From the NCBI RefSeq assembly GCF_900106765.1, contig NZ_FNNG01000004.1, forward strand, positions 124,001 to 188,000: a stretch of DNA of 64,000 nt, given 5' to 3'. This DNA comes from Tepidimicrobium xylanilyticum (lineage in GTDB: Bacteria; Bacillota; Clostridia; Tissierellales; Tepidimicrobiaceae). The position numbers were made by a program, and so were the translations under genes. Shown in pieces: positions 53,400 to 62,534 of the stretch (position 1 is its first letter; each line of letters begins with the position of its first letter). The notes beneath the pieces are model-generated. The model was not told where the DNA came from, made no database searches, and saw only the letters and a list, made by a program, of their open reading frames with translations.

Positions 53400-54107
53400 T
53401 TAAGCCATATACCTTTCAAAAAGCCCCCTTGATACCATGTATTTGCTATAGGATTGTCGGGCAAGATCATAGACCCCAATTAAATCCGTAATCCACTTAA
53501 ATAAAAAATTATTATATTTAATTTCTAACAATGCAAAATAATAATCCTCTACTGGTGCTAAAATAGGTGAATAGCTAAACATATTAAAATGCGTTTCGCT
53601 AGACTTTATATCATTATCCAATGTTACCCTTATATTGTTCATCGGATGTATGAATGCTTTCCTCCTATACTCTACCTGAACAACAGGTCTTAAGCCATTA
53701 AATTTCATTATGTTATAAAACATAGATGCAGTTTCCGATTCATACTTATTTAATACGTCATAGTTTAAATTTATTAGCTCCTTTGCATCTTCTTGAGAAA
53801 TTATCAGAGACTTTTTTTCCTGATTATCGCCTATCTTTCTCTTTAGCTCTAACTTAACTGTAGGCAAATCTGGAGAATAGGTTCTAAGTCTAATCTTTTT
53901 TCTATATTCTATACCGTTTAATTTTTCATAAAAATCCGTATCGGAATAAGTGTCAAAATATACTGAACGAACTAAATAACCAGTAGTACCATTATGCTTA
54001 TCTTCTAATAGTACTTTTTTTAATGTATTGGAAATATTCATGTATTGCAGGAAGTTTATAGGATATTTCAGTTCATACCTTTTTACTGATAGGGATTTAA
54101 CCACCAT
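53400..54107 (-). CDS. VTC-domain protein (polyphosphate polymerase-like)
   Basis: A 235-residue tunnel-fold protein. It begins VKRYELKYPINFLQYMNISN. The phosphate-contacting basic strands are YRKKIRLRTYSPD and VKLELKRKIGDNQEK, and VEYRRKAFI and ALLEIKYN carry later conserved Arg, Lys and Glu. VTC domains make polyphosphate from ATP in yeast. The bacterial role is assumed similar but unproven. First gene of the five-gene surface operon. Confidence 0.85.
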   Translation of the reverse strand: MVVKSLSVKRYELKYPINFLQYMNISNTLKKVLLEDKHNGTTGYLVRSVYFDTYSDTDFYEKLNGIEYRKKIRLRTYSPDLPTVKLELKRKIGDNQEKKSLIISQEDAKELINLNYDVLNKYESETASMFYNIMKFNGLRPVVQVEYRRKAFIHPMNNIRVTLDNDIKSSETHFNMFSYSPILAPVEDYYFALLEIKYNNFLFKWITDLIGVYDLARQSYSKYMVSRGLFERYMA

Positions 54108-54183
54108 ACCTACCCCCCAAATATTTTTACTCTAGTATATATGATAAAAAGAATAAAATGATTCCTATAAGATTTATAAAATT

Positions 54184-54218
54184 AAAAAAGTAATGGAAGG
54201 ATTGAATCCCTCCATTAC
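54184..54218 (-). terminator. Terminator of the thiamine-precursor transporter operon
   Basis: GTAATGGAAGG (54190-54200) and CCCTCCATTAC (54208-54218) form an 11-bp stem with one mismatch around ATTGAAT, then TTTTTT on the minus strand. It lies about 110 bases past the ATPase gene stop. Confidence 0.85.
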
Positions 54219-54329
54219 AAAGTTAAATAATCTGTAAATCATATAATAATATTGTAATAATAGCTTATTGTCTTCTATAGGTCCCTTTTAGTTTGAATTT
54301 ATTAAAGAATTCAAAAGTAGACCTTAATA

Positions 54330-55073
54330 TTAACTATTATGCAGAACGTTCAATATGCATTTTTTATAACGAATAAACTCATCACTTAAGATAAATCCTT
54401 CTTCCCTTGGTTTTTGATACTCTATTTTTAACTCTTCGATTATTCGTCCAGGCTTGCCAGCCATAATATAAATGCGATTAGACAAAGTAATTGCTTCATC
54501 TATATCATGAGTAATAAATAAAGTGGACAATTTAATTTTTTTCATGACATTTTGATACCAACTGTGCATAGCTCTTTTAGTTATAGCATCTAAAGCACTA
54601 AAAGGCTCATCTAACAAAGCAACTTGCTGAGAAAATAAATAGGTTCTAAGCAATGCTGCCCTTTGCCTCATCCCTCCAGATAACTGATGAGGATATTTAT
54701 CCTGGCTTCCATCTAATCCGAATACCTTAAAATGTTTCGAGGCCTTTAAACCTGCTATTTTCTTATTTTCTCCTCTTAAAATAAGTGGCAAGGATACATT
54801 GTCTAAGACTGTTTTATATGGTAATAATAGGTCCTTTTGTAGCATATAACTAATATATCCAGTTTGTCCTGTAATATCTTTGCTATCCAAAAAAACTCTT
54901 CCTGTATCAGGGATCGACAAACCAGATATTATGTTAAATAATGTAGTCTTCCCTACACCGCTAACCCCTAATAGGCATACTATTTCTCCATCATTTACTT
55001 CCAATGAAATATCTTTGATTATCTCTTTATTATCATATGATTTGGATATATTGTTCACGCTAAGCTTTGCCAT
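54330..55073 (-). CDS. thiZ: ABC transporter ATPase of the thiamine-precursor system (ThiZ-like)
   Basis: A 247-residue ABC ATPase of the nitrate/sulfonate/HMP type. It has Walker A LLGVSGVGKTTLFN, Q-loop YMLQKDLLLPYKTVLDNVSL, signature QLSGGMRQRAALLRT and Walker B VALLDEPFSALD. It energises the permease at 56105-56842. Last gene of the TPP-riboswitch operon. The symbol follows the ThiXYZ naming for a hydroxymethylpyrimidine importer and rests on context. Confidence 0.85.
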   Translation of the reverse strand: MAKLSVNNISKSYDNKEIIKDISLEVNDGEIVCLLGVSGVGKTTLFNIISGLSIPDTGRVFLDSKDITGQTGYISYMLQKDLLLPYKTVLDNVSLPLILRGENKKIAGLKASKHFKVFGLDGSQDKYPHQLSGGMRQRAALLRTYLFSQQVALLDEPFSALDAITKRAMHSWYQNVMKKIKLSTLFITHDIDEAITLSNRIYIMAGKPGRIIEELKIEYQKPREEGFILSDEFIRYKKCILNVLHNS

Positions 55074-55100
55074 CAGAATATTCTCCTCTTTCTAAAATCC

Positions 55101-56078
55101 CTAGTCGGGAAGATGGTCATTAGTAAATCCAAATCCTAATGGGATCTCCTTTTCAATAAGGCCTTCTTCCCATAACCAGGAATAGAAATTATCCCACCTA
55201 ACCTGATTAATATAACCCCATTGGCTTGCCTCTGCTTTGTACTGATCTGCAAGCCATTTTTGACTCTCCAGAACCAACTTCTTATCCAACTCTGGATTAG
55301 CATTTAACAGTATATTAGCAGCTTCTTCAGGATTATTTATTGCATATTCATATCCTTTAGATACTGCCTTAAGAAAGGCTTTAGTTTTTTCTTCATTTTT
55401 CTCTATATATTCATTATTTCCTATTAAAATTGGACTGTAATAATCTAATGTTGGATTAATATCTTTAAATGCAAAGAAATCTGTCTCTAGGCCCTTTATC
55501 TTTGCTGCAATACCATCCCAAGCGTAGTAGACCCATACTGCATCTATATCTGTATTAAGGGCTGTAACAACATCTGTTACGGTGCTTGGAACCATTTTTA
55601 TGGAATTATAATCCCCACCATCAGCCTCTACTACCGATTTTATTATTGCCTTTTCAATAGGCATGTCCCAAGTAGCATAAACCTTATTAGCCATTCCTTT
55701 CGGAGTTTCCATTCCATTGCCTTTAATAGATATAATCCCTGATGTATTATGCTGGATTATAGCTGCCACTGCAGTTACTGGAAGAGGATTGTCCGAAGCA
55801 AATGCTGGTGCTATCATATCCTGAAAGGATATTCCAAACTGAGCTTTTCCAGATGCTACAAGGCTTTCTGCACCTCCTTCTGGAGGCTGAACAATTTCCA
55901 CATCAAGGCCTAATTCTTCAAAATATCCCTTTTCTTGAGCTACATATAGTCCTGTATGGTTAGTATTCGGCGTCCAATCAAGCACTACAGTTATTTTTTC
56001 TTTGTTTTCATTTTGGCAAGCTACTAAAATGGTTATCATTATTAATATACAAAATAATATTACCAATTTCTTTTTCAT
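55101..56078 (-). CDS. thiY: Substrate-binding lipoprotein for thiamine precursor (ThiY-like)
   Basis: About 325 residues with a lipobox (MITILVAC). It is NMT1/THI5-like: TVVLDWTPNTNHTGLYVAQE, VEIVQPPEGGAESLVASGKA and FGISFQDMIAPA are the pyrimidine-binding motifs. WVYYAWDGIAAK and a YYSPILIGNN segment follow. It binds a pyrimidine such as HMP or formylaminopyrimidine outside the cell. The ATG at 56078 has AGGAG at proper distance; the frame extends to 56102. Confidence 0.9.
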   Translation of the reverse strand: MKKKLVILFCILIMITILVACQNENKEKITVVLDWTPNTNHTGLYVAQEKGYFEELGLDVEIVQPPEGGAESLVASGKAQFGISFQDMIAPAFASDNPLPVTAVAAIIQHNTSGIISIKGNGMETPKGMANKVYATWDMPIEKAIIKSVVEADGGDYNSIKMVPSTVTDVVTALNTDIDAVWVYYAWDGIAAKIKGLETDFFAFKDINPTLDYYSPILIGNNEYIEKNEEKTKAFLKAVSKGYEYAINNPEEAANILLNANPELDKKLVLESQKWLADQYKAEASQWGYINQVRWDNFYSWLWEEGLIEKEIPLGFGFTNDHLPD

Positions 56079-56104
56079 AGTCATTCTCCTCTCCTTCTGC
56101 ATTA

Positions 56105-56842
56105 TTATTCATTTTCACTTCTAGCCCATGGCATACTTATTTTTTCTAATAAGCTTACCCCCTTCATCAAGGCTAAACTAATAACTGATATGAGTAAAAT
56201 TACAGCAAACATTTTATCAAAAGAATAGGATTTTTTAACTCTTGTCATATACACGCCTAGTCCATTGAAACCACCAAGCCATTCTGAAATAACTGCCCCC
56301 ACTACAGAATAAGAAACAGAAATTCTTAAACCAGCAAAGAAATGAGGTATAGAACTTGGCAATTTTATATGCTTAAATATTTGCATATCGGAAGCATTCA
56401 TAGATCTCAGTAATTGTATAGCATCAGAATCTACCGATTTAAAACCGTCTAATAAACTAATAGTAATAGGGAAAAATGTCACAATCACAATCAATGTAAT
56501 CTTTGGAGCCATACCATAGCCTAACCACAAAACTAGCAAAGGTGCAATTGCAACAGTTGGTATAGTTTGAGTAATAACCAATATTGGATATACAGCCTTA
56601 TAAATGAAATTAAACCTATCCATAATTATAGCAACCATGAATCCCAATGATATGCCAATAGCAAGTCCAAAAAAGGCTTCTAATAATGTAGTTTTTGCAT
56701 GGTTCATTAGAAGAGGAAAATCTAATATAAAAGCCTCTACAACATCCAAAGGAGATGGCAGCATAAACTTTGGTATAATCTCCATACTGGACAAAACCTG
56801 CCATAAAATAAGTATGCCTACTATTGCTACATAAGATGACAT
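56105..56842 (-). CDS. thiX: ABC transporter permease of the thiamine-precursor system (ThiX-like)
   Basis: About 245 residues with six helices. The EAA loop is seen as LLRSMNASDMQIFKHIKLPS, with SAGLRI-like FFAGLRISVSYSVVGAVI and SEWLGGFNGLGVYM after it. The stop of the upstream gene overlaps TAGGATG, so the ATG at 56842 is preferred. A longer frame begins at 56917 inside the neighbour. The ribosome binding site is weak, consistent with translational coupling. Confidence 0.87.
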   Translation of the reverse strand: MSSYVAIVGILILWQVLSSMEIIPKFMLPSPLDVVEAFILDFPLLMNHAKTTLLEAFFGLAIGISLGFMVAIIMDRFNFIYKAVYPILVITQTIPTVAIAPLLVLWLGYGMAPKITLIVIVTFFPITISLLDGFKSVDSDAIQLLRSMNASDMQIFKHIKLPSSIPHFFAGLRISVSYSVVGAVISEWLGGFNGLGVYMTRVKKSYSFDKMFAVILLISVISLALMKGVSLLEKISMPWARSENE

Positions 56843-56843
56843 C

Positions 56844-57140
56844 CTATTTGTAATGCTTTGCAACTTTTTGGTCAATAGTAAGTACACCGCCTTCTGGTTT
56901 AAAATGTATCTTAACATAGGACATCACAGAGGGACACCCTGATTTAATTGCAATATATTGACATTCCTTCACAATATCCATCAACTCTTCAAATTCCCCT
57001 TCTATTGTAGTTTCGAAGGGCCCTACATGATAAGATAATCCTGTACTTTTAATATATTCAATTACCTCATCTACAATTTTGCATACCAACTCATCTGTAT
57101 CTACCTTTGGCAATACTTGAATGGCAACACTTGCATTCAT
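56844..57140 (-). CDS. Thiamine-binding MTH1187/YkoF-family protein
   Basis: A 98-residue DUF77 protein. It reads VDTDELVCKIVDEVIEYIKS, GLSYHVGPFETTIEGEFEEL and QYIAIKSGCPSVMSYVKIHF, typical of the YkoF/MTH1187 fold that binds thiamine or HMP in the cytoplasm. First gene of the TPP-controlled operon. It may act as an intracellular sink or sensor for the imported precursor. Confidence 0.87.
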   Translation of the reverse strand: MNASVAIQVLPKVDTDELVCKIVDEVIEYIKSTGLSYHVGPFETTIEGEFEELMDIVKECQYIAIKSGCPSVMSYVKIHFKPEGGVLTIDQKVAKHYK

Positions 57141-57171
57141 AATTAATTCCTCCTTATTTAAAATTAAACAT

Positions 57172-57207
57172 TAAAAAATCCTTTCTGGATAATAACCAGA
57201 AAGGATT
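57172..57207 (-). terminator. TPP-riboswitch terminator
   Basis: AATCCTTTCTGG (57177-57188) and CCAGAAAGGATT (57196-57207) form a perfect 12-bp stem, then TTTTTT on the minus strand. It lies between the riboswitch and the first gene of the operon, as expected for transcriptional control. Confidence 0.92.
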
Positions 57208-57243
57208 AAATACCATTAACTAAAGTAAATGCTACATTACAGT

Positions 57244-57346
57244 ACCTAAAGTCCGATATAATCCCTACGCTGGCATTACCCAGATCAGGTTAAACGGTTG
57301 GAGATTTCCTTCTCTCCTCTCAGCCCGACATATCGAGCACCCGTAT
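57244..57346 (-). promoter_or_regulatory. Thiamine pyrophosphate (TPP) riboswitch
   Basis: On the minus strand the conserved pieces are ACGGGTGCTC, GGGCTGAGAGG, ACCCTTTGAACCTGATCTGG-like (here CGTTTAACCTGATCTGGGTA) and ATGCCAGCGTAGGGA. Order and spacing match the THI element. It controls the downstream transporter through the terminator at 57172-57207: thiamine pyrophosphate binding should stop transcription. Confidence 0.96.
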
Positions 57347-57355
57347 TGTAATTTT

Positions 57356-57384
57356 AGAATATATCAAACTTTGTAATTTGTCAA
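57356..57384 (-). promoter_or_regulatory. Promoter of the TPP-riboswitch operon
   Basis: TTGACA (57384-57379) and TATTCT (57361-57356) on the minus strand, spacer 17. The expected start near 57349 falls a few bases before the riboswitch. Confidence 0.7.
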
Positions 57385-57617
57385 GGATAATCCTCAGATG
57401 TTTCCATATTTTCCAAAATATAAATCCCTCTTAACATATTCATCTATCAGATTAGCTATACTATCAACTGTTGTCTTAAACAAGCCACTATGAAAATATA
57501 GCTGAATTATCTCTTTAATATGCCTATGATATTTTTACCTATATTCATCTATTTCCAATAGTTTGGTAAGAGTGGATAACTTCAAGGATTCCCGTTATAT
57601 GGAAAAGAACTTATCTT

Positions 57618-57740
57618 TTCAAGAAAGAAGATTCGTCCAAAGCAACAAAAAAAGATGGCTTTGGACTAGGATTAGCCATTGTAAAACCTATTGTGGAGAA
57701 CCATAGTGGATGCTCTACACTATCCAGCTTGTTAGTATAG
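57618..57740 (+). pseudogene. Remnant of a histidine kinase ATPase domain (copy 1)
   Basis: Within the gene-poor gap 57385-57903, 41 plus-strand codons read FKKEDSSKATKKDGFGLGLA then IVKPIVENHSG. This is the G2-box tail of a sensor kinase (GxGLGLAIVK). No upstream catalytic domain is in frame and a stop follows at 57738-57740. The rest of the gap holds nothing I can support. A related remnant lies at 60055-60207. Confidence 0.6.
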
Positions 57741-57903
57741 TCCTTTAAATATATCTTTTTCTTATTGTATCTTCTATTACACTGGTAGTTTTTCCCTAAT
57801 TCTTTAATCTTAGCATAGCATTATTCTTATACAACTATACCTTATAAGCATTATCGAATTTAGAATATATTTTTTCAATTTGACAAGAAATAAAACATTT
57901 TAA

Positions 57904-59595
57904 CTAAACCTTAAACTTGCTGATAACCTCCATTAAATCTTCTGCAAGAACATTCAAATTTTGAGCAGTTGTTGCCACATCCTGTGAAGATGCAGTAAGT
58001 TCTTCTGATGATGCTGCCAACTCTTCTGTGGCTGCTGAATTTTCTTCTGTTACAGCACTTAATTGCTCAACTCTTTTCACAATGGCATCCTTTGATTTTA
58101 CACTTTTATCTATTGCACTATAGGTTTTATTCATTAGAGCTGTAATATTTTCAACGGATGCCAAAATGTCTCCAAAGGATTTTACAGCACTTTCAACGGA
58201 TTTGGTTTGCTCTTTTACAGCTTGTCTTGCATTTTGGGATGCATAGGTCACTTCATGACTATCTTCAATAATTGAAGAAACTAAATCTGCAATCCTTTCT
58301 GTAGACTTTTTCGATTCTTCTGCCAGTTTTCGTACTTCATCAGCTACTACTGCAAAACCTCTGCCATGTTCTCCTGCCCTTGCTGCTTCTATAGCTGCAT
58401 TGAGGGCCAGCAAATTCGTCTGTTCTGATATGTCTGATATTATTTCAGTAATACCACTGATTTCTTTTATGGAATCTGTCAATGCTCCTATTTTATCTAT
58501 GGATAATTTAAAGGTTTTTCTTATTTGTTCAATAGATTTCACCAGAATGTCCACTTCCTTTTTACCAATGCTGGCTTTGTCTTCTGCCTTTCCCATCTCA
58601 GTTTTTACATTTTGAAGTTCCCTGTGTATAATCTCTATGTTATTGGTTAATTCTATCAATGAATCCGTAATTTCTGTTAGATCTTGTGCTTGGCTTGTAG
58701 CACCGTCCGCTATCTGTTGCATGGTTGATGCTAATTCTTGGGCGAAAGCAGACATTTCTTCTGATGTTGCTGCTAATTTCACTGAATCAACACCTAATTC
58801 GTTTGATCTTTCCCTAATATTGAATATTATTTGCTTTAAAGAATTTTGCATGTTTTTTAATGAAATGGATATCTGTCCAAATTCATCCTTTTTATTTAGA
58901 TATTCGTATGATATTTCCTTTGTAAAATCCCCTGACGCCATTAATTCAAAATATTCCTTGATCATTTCCAAAGGTTTAACAATACGCATTCTTATTAATA
59001 TATTATAGAATATTGTGGCAATTACAATTAACACTATAGAGCCCTTTATAATGTTGTAGATTGAATTATCTATTAGTTTAGCAATATAACCTTGAGGAAC
59101 TCCTACAAAGAACATGCCCACTACTTGTCCCTTGCTATCTATTAAAGGTACATATTTCGTAGCATATTCCATACCTAATACTTCAGCTTTTCCACTATAT
59201 TCATCACCCTTTTTAATTACTTCCTCTATAACTTCTGGAGAAGCTTTCGTTCCTACCTGCCTTTTCCCATCCACTGTAACAGTTGTAGCTATTCTTGTAT
59301 CTTCTTTAAAAATAGTAACTTCGCCATCAACTATTTCTTTTATTTCATAAATCATAAAAAAATTTTCATCTATCAGGTGATTTCCTTTATATAGCTTTTC
59401 CCCTACTATATTCCAAGGACCACTATACTTAGAATCTATAAGCTTTAAAGCAAGTTTTGAACTAGTATTTAACAAATTTGAAAAATTACCATTAACCAAG
59501 CTGTTGTAATCTCTTCTCACTTGCATACAGATAAGTGTTACCAATAAGATTGTTACTATCAAGTATATTAAAACAATTCTTCTTGTAGTATTCAT
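57904..59595 (-). CDS. Methyl-accepting chemotaxis protein with single Cache sensor
   Basis: A 563-residue receptor. N-terminal helix ([17 protein letters not shown]), extracytoplasmic single-Cache domain (about 30-180: [20 protein letters not shown] and [11 protein letters not shown]), second helix (about 180-200), HAMP (about 205-255). The signalling domain has the tip [20 protein letters not shown] followed by [20 protein letters not shown]-terminal [19 protein letters not shown] is methylation-helix-like. It controls CheA outside this window. The ligand is unknown; sCache domains often bind small carboxylates. Confidence 0.93.
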   Translation of the reverse strand: MNTTRRIVLIYLIVTILLVTLICMQVRRDYNSLVNGNFSNLLNTSSKLALKLIDSKYSGPWNIVGEKLYKGNHLIDENFFMIYEIKEIVDGEVTIFKEDTRIATTVTVDGKRQVGTKASPEVIEEVIKKGDEYSGKAEVLGMEYATKYVPLIDSKGQVVGMFFVGVPQGYIAKLIDNSIYNIIKGSIVLIVIATIFYNILIRMRIVKPLEMIKEYFELMASGDFTKEISYEYLNKKDEFGQISISLKNMQNSLKQIIFNIRERSNELGVDSVKLAATSEEMSAFAQELASTMQQIADGATSQAQDLTEITDSLIELTNNIEIIHRELQNVKTEMGKAEDKASIGKKEVDILVKSIEQIRKTFKLSIDKIGALTDSIKEISGITEIISDISEQTNLLALNAAIEAARAGEHGRGFAVVADEVRKLAEESKKSTERIADLVSSIIEDSHEVTYASQNARQAVKEQTKSVESAVKSFGDILASVENITALMNKTYSAIDKSVKSKDAIVKRVEQLSAVTEENSAATEELAASSEELTASSQDVATTAQNLNVLAEDLMEVISKFKV

Positions 59596-60054
59596 TGAAA
59601 AACAATATTTTTTGAAGTCATCATATATATCCTTCTCCTTTCTATGTATTTTTTTAAACTATTGATTTTAAAATAGCCCTTTACTCACACAAATATTTCC
59701 CATCTCATGCCTTTATTAAAACCAAATTTAACAACTGATAAATGCGAAAATTCTCACAACTCTTTTTGATCATGCCTATCACCATCCTTCTTCTATACAA
59801 ATTATTGCACTATAAATACAGTATTTATCCTGATTATAGCACAATTTTTGTATATCGTCATTTTTCTGCATTTTTCAATGCTTTTCAACGCCCTATAAAA
59901 TCCTATATCTCCTATTCCCAAACCAACAAATAATCTCAAAATAGTTTCCTTATAATCTTCCAATCACATACCCACACTACAGATAAAAAATGAATGATGC
60001 AAAGGAGCGGATCTTTTTGCATCATAATCCATAGAAAGGAATTATTTAAATAGG

Positions 60055-60207
60055 GTATTTGAAAGGTTTTGTAGAGAAGATTTGTCTAAAGCAACATGAA
60101 AAGATAGCTTTAAACTAGGATTAGATGTTGTAAAATCTATTGTAGAGAATTACAGTTTTAAACATATGCTGAAAGTAAGCCTAACATATATTTTTCATTG
60201 TAGATAA
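60055..60207 (+). pseudogene. Remnant of a histidine kinase ATPase domain (copy 2)
   Basis: Plus-strand codons read VFERFCREDLSKAT, a TGA, then KDSFKLGLDVVKSIVENYSF. The first part is the F-box (FERF.R) and the second the degenerate G2 box of a sensor kinase; the Gly residues are partly lost. It parallels the 57618-57740 remnant residue by residue, so both derive from related kinase genes. It ends at a TAA (60205-60207). Confidence 0.6.
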
Positions 60208-60235
60208 AGAGGTATTAAAATTTGTAAATAGATTC

Positions 60236-60286
60236 AAAAAAACTGAGGACTCCACCCCTTTAAATATTAGAAAGGATGATGTCCTC
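60236..60286 (-). terminator. Terminator of the sodium:alanine symporter gene
   Basis: GAGGAC (60245-60250) and GTCCTC (60281-60286) close a hairpin with an inner CCTTT/AAAGG stem, then a run of seven T (60242-60236) on the minus strand. It lies about 30 bases past the stop. Confidence 0.8.
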
Positions 60287-60314
60287 ATGGTAAATTAAAT
60301 TTCTTTTCTATATT

Positions 60315-61718
60315 TTATCCTCTTGAATTTGTTTGCTTTTCAAATTCATAGTTAAAATATAGTTTTTCTCCTTTTGCTATTTGACTATCATAATCCCTTA
60401 ACATATTTTTAGATTCTTTATATAATAAGAATAATGCAATTAAGTTAGGTATAACCATTATACCATTAAACATATCCGCTACATTCCATACCAAATCAAC
60501 TTTTTGGTATGAACCTAATACTATAAAAATTAACACAATGACTTGATATATTCTAATTGCAATTTTCCCTTTAAACAAAAATCTTAAATTATTTTCTCCA
60601 AAATAATACCATCCTATTACTGTTGTAAATGCAAAAAATGTTAAACATATTGCTAAAAACCTTTCACCAATTGGTCCAAATGCAATACCAAAACCCCGTT
60701 GTGTCACAGCAACACCTGCAAGACCTAATTTATCAGCTCCTGTTACTAATATAACTAAAGCAGTGGCAGTACATACTAAAATAGTGTCTATAAATACAGC
60801 AATCATTGCTGAAAAGCCTTGTTCTGCCGGATGCTCAACGTCTGCTACTGCATGGGAGTTTGGAGTTGATCCCATACCAGCTTCATTTGAGAAAAGTCCC
60901 CTAGCTACCCCATACCTAACAGCTTGTTTTATTCCTATGCCTACAGCACCACCAAGTACTGCTTGTGGATTAAAGGCTCCCACAATTATAGATTTTAAAG
61001 TTGGAATTATACTACTTCTAAACAGTATTAGAACAGTTACAGTACCAAGTATATATATTACAGCCATAACTGGAACTACCATTTCAGCAAATTTTGCAAT
61101 CCTACTCATTCCTCCTATAAAAATCAAACCAGCTATAATTGCAATTGCTATTCCTATTGCTATATTTGGAATATTAAACGCTCTACTTATTGCATCTGCT
61201 ATAGAGTTAGATTGAACCATATTTCCTATAAAGCCTAAAGCTATTATAAGGGCTATTGCAAAAAATGTTGCTAATCCCTTGGATTTTAATCCATTCTTAA
61301 TATAATAGGCTGGTCCTCCTACTAACTGGCCATCAACATCAGTTTCACGATACTTTTGTGCTAGGGTTGCTTCTACAAATATAGTTGCCATTCCAAAGAT
61401 GGCTGACATCCACATCCAAAATACCGCACCTGGCCCTCCTGAGGCAATAGCCGTAGCTACTCCAGCTACATTACCAGTACCAATTTGAGCAGCTATGGAT
61501 GTAGCTAAAGCTTGGAAAGAAGACATACTACCTTCTTTATTTTCTTCTTTATTAAAAATACCACCAAAGACCTTTTTTGCTGCTGTTCCAAATTTTTTAA
61601 TTTGTGGAAAACCTAACATAATGGATAGAAAGATTCCTATGCCAACTAAACCAATAACCAATACATAATCCCAAAGAATACCATTAACAAAGGAAACAAT
61701 TCTTTCTAAAGCATGCAT
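60315..61718 (-). CDS. Sodium:alanine symporter (AGCS family)
   Basis: A 467-residue protein with about 11 helices. Family signatures are IAAQIGTGNVAGVATAIASG (about 72-91), GGPGAVFWMWMSAIFGMATI and LFSNEAGMGSTPNSHAVADV. It imports alanine or glycine with sodium. It fits an amino-acid-using anaerobe with sodium-coupled transport (compare nhaC). It has its own promoter (61766-61794) and terminator. Confidence 0.93.
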   Translation of the reverse strand: MHALERIVSFVNGILWDYVLVIGLVGIGIFLSIMLGFPQIKKFGTAAKKVFGGIFNKEENKEGSMSSFQALATSIAAQIGTGNVAGVATAIASGGPGAVFWMWMSAIFGMATIFVEATLAQKYRETDVDGQLVGGPAYYIKNGLKSKGLATFFAIALIIALGFIGNMVQSNSIADAISRAFNIPNIAIGIAIAIIAGLIFIGGMSRIAKFAEMVVPVMAVIYILGTVTVLILFRSSIIPTLKSIIVGAFNPQAVLGGAVGIGIKQAVRYGVARGLFSNEAGMGSTPNSHAVADVEHPAEQGFSAMIAVFIDTILVCTATALVILVTGADKLGLAGVAVTQRGFGIAFGPIGERFLAICLTFFAFTTVIGWYYFGENNLRFLFKGKIAIRIYQVIVLIFIVLGSYQKVDLVWNVADMFNGIMVIPNLIALFLLYKESKNMLRDYDSQIAKGEKLYFNYEFEKQTNSRG

Positions 61719-61765
61719 AATATCACCTCTTTTTTGTTGGATTAGTTTGAATGTTAAACGTTGTA

Positions 61766-61794
61766 ATTATAACATCATTTAGAATGTTTGTCTA
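61766..61794 (-). promoter_or_regulatory. Promoter of the sodium:alanine symporter gene
   Basis: TAGACA (61794-61789) and TATAAT (61771-61766) on the minus strand with a 17-base spacer, about 48 bases before the ATG. The short leader leaves no room for a riboswitch. Confidence 0.6.
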
Positions 61795-62534
61795 CAGGTA
61801 TCTGATTAATAAATTGTATTTTTTTCTATTTTAATAAAAAAGTGCTTTATCTTACATTAATGCAAAAGGTTGAATATTTTTGTATAATTTTTATTACTAT
61901 TAATACTCTAGTCATTTTTAGCAATTTGTCATTAATCTTAGCTTTTTTAGTTTAAGTGTAATCATCTAAATTGTTAGAAAAATTAACTATCCTAAGTATA
62001 TACACTAAAAAATTATTTAGTATTTTTTATTATTCTATGTTTTAATACTAAATATAATGTGTTAATTAAATTAAAAACTATTCCCATTCCCAATAATACA
62101 AATAAAATGAATATTCCTATCAAAACCAGTCCATTGCAAACATTTGGTGGAACAATTCTAGACATTAAAACTATACTAATAAATAAGAGCCCTGCTAATA
62201 CAAAAGGGCCTATTAGAATTAAATATTTTATTCTTTTATTATATTCCTTATTAGTAAAACAGTGGCAACTGTAGCTACTGCTGCACCAATTAACATATTG
62301 TTCTTTTATCCATATGGATATTCTTTAGAATATTTAGGAACCAAATGGTCAAATAATCTAGTAAATATATCAAAATCTTTATTATTAGACTTTAGACTTA
62401 GTGGTTTATTAAAGTATAGAATTCTTTGGGATCTATCTTAAGAACAAGTAAATCTTTACTTTTTAAAGCTGAAAACTATCCATTTAATTTCATATTCTAT
62501 CCATATTTAATGAATATACAAATTGTTTTAGAAC
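61795..62534. other. AT-rich region between symporter and DUF1361 genes
   Basis: About 740 bases. The only coding-like piece is the hydrophobic minus-strand frame at 62013-62234, and a second short minus-strand peptide (MLIGAAVATVATVLLIRN, about 62245-62310) just upstream in another frame. These could be a broken small membrane protein. The segments 61795-62010 and 62320-62534 show nothing recognisable. Confidence 0.4.
62013..62234 (-). CDS. Possible small membrane protein or fragment
   Basis: Seventy-three hydrophobic codons with two clear helices (YLILIGPFVLAGLLFISIVL and GLVLIGIFILFVLLGMGIVF) and a basic end (KHRIIKNTK). No ATG, GTG or TTG is placed well at the front: the frame is open further upstream as polar, Cys/Ser-rich sequence that does not look like protein. 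An AAGGA lies near 62250. It is either a small gene with an unusual start or the 3' part of a frameshifted one. Confidence 0.35.
   Translation of the reverse strand, partial: RIKYLILIGPFVLAGLLFISIVLMSRIVPPNVCNGLVLIGIFILFVLLGMGIVFNLINTLYLVLKHRIIKNTK

Larger units (their letters stand above)
59596..60314. other. Gene-poor region with kinase remnant, hairpin and terminator
   Basis: About 720 bases between the chemotaxis gene and the alanine symporter. It holds a histidine-kinase remnant (60055-60207), a 10-bp inverted repeat ATGATGCAAA/TTTGCATCAT (59994-60003 and 60016-60025) of unknown role, and the symporter terminator (60236-60286). The part 59596-59990 is AT-rich and shows no gene. Confidence 0.5.

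Noticed and set aside
59994-60025. Inverted repeat ATGATGCAAA/TTTGCATCAT as a terminator or tRNA piece
   Set aside because: No T-run follows and no cloverleaf can be built; left as an unexplained repeat in the gap description.
62059-62274. Plus-strand frame of 71 codons
   Set aside because: It is antisense to a much more membrane-protein-like minus-strand frame and lacks a ribosome binding site.
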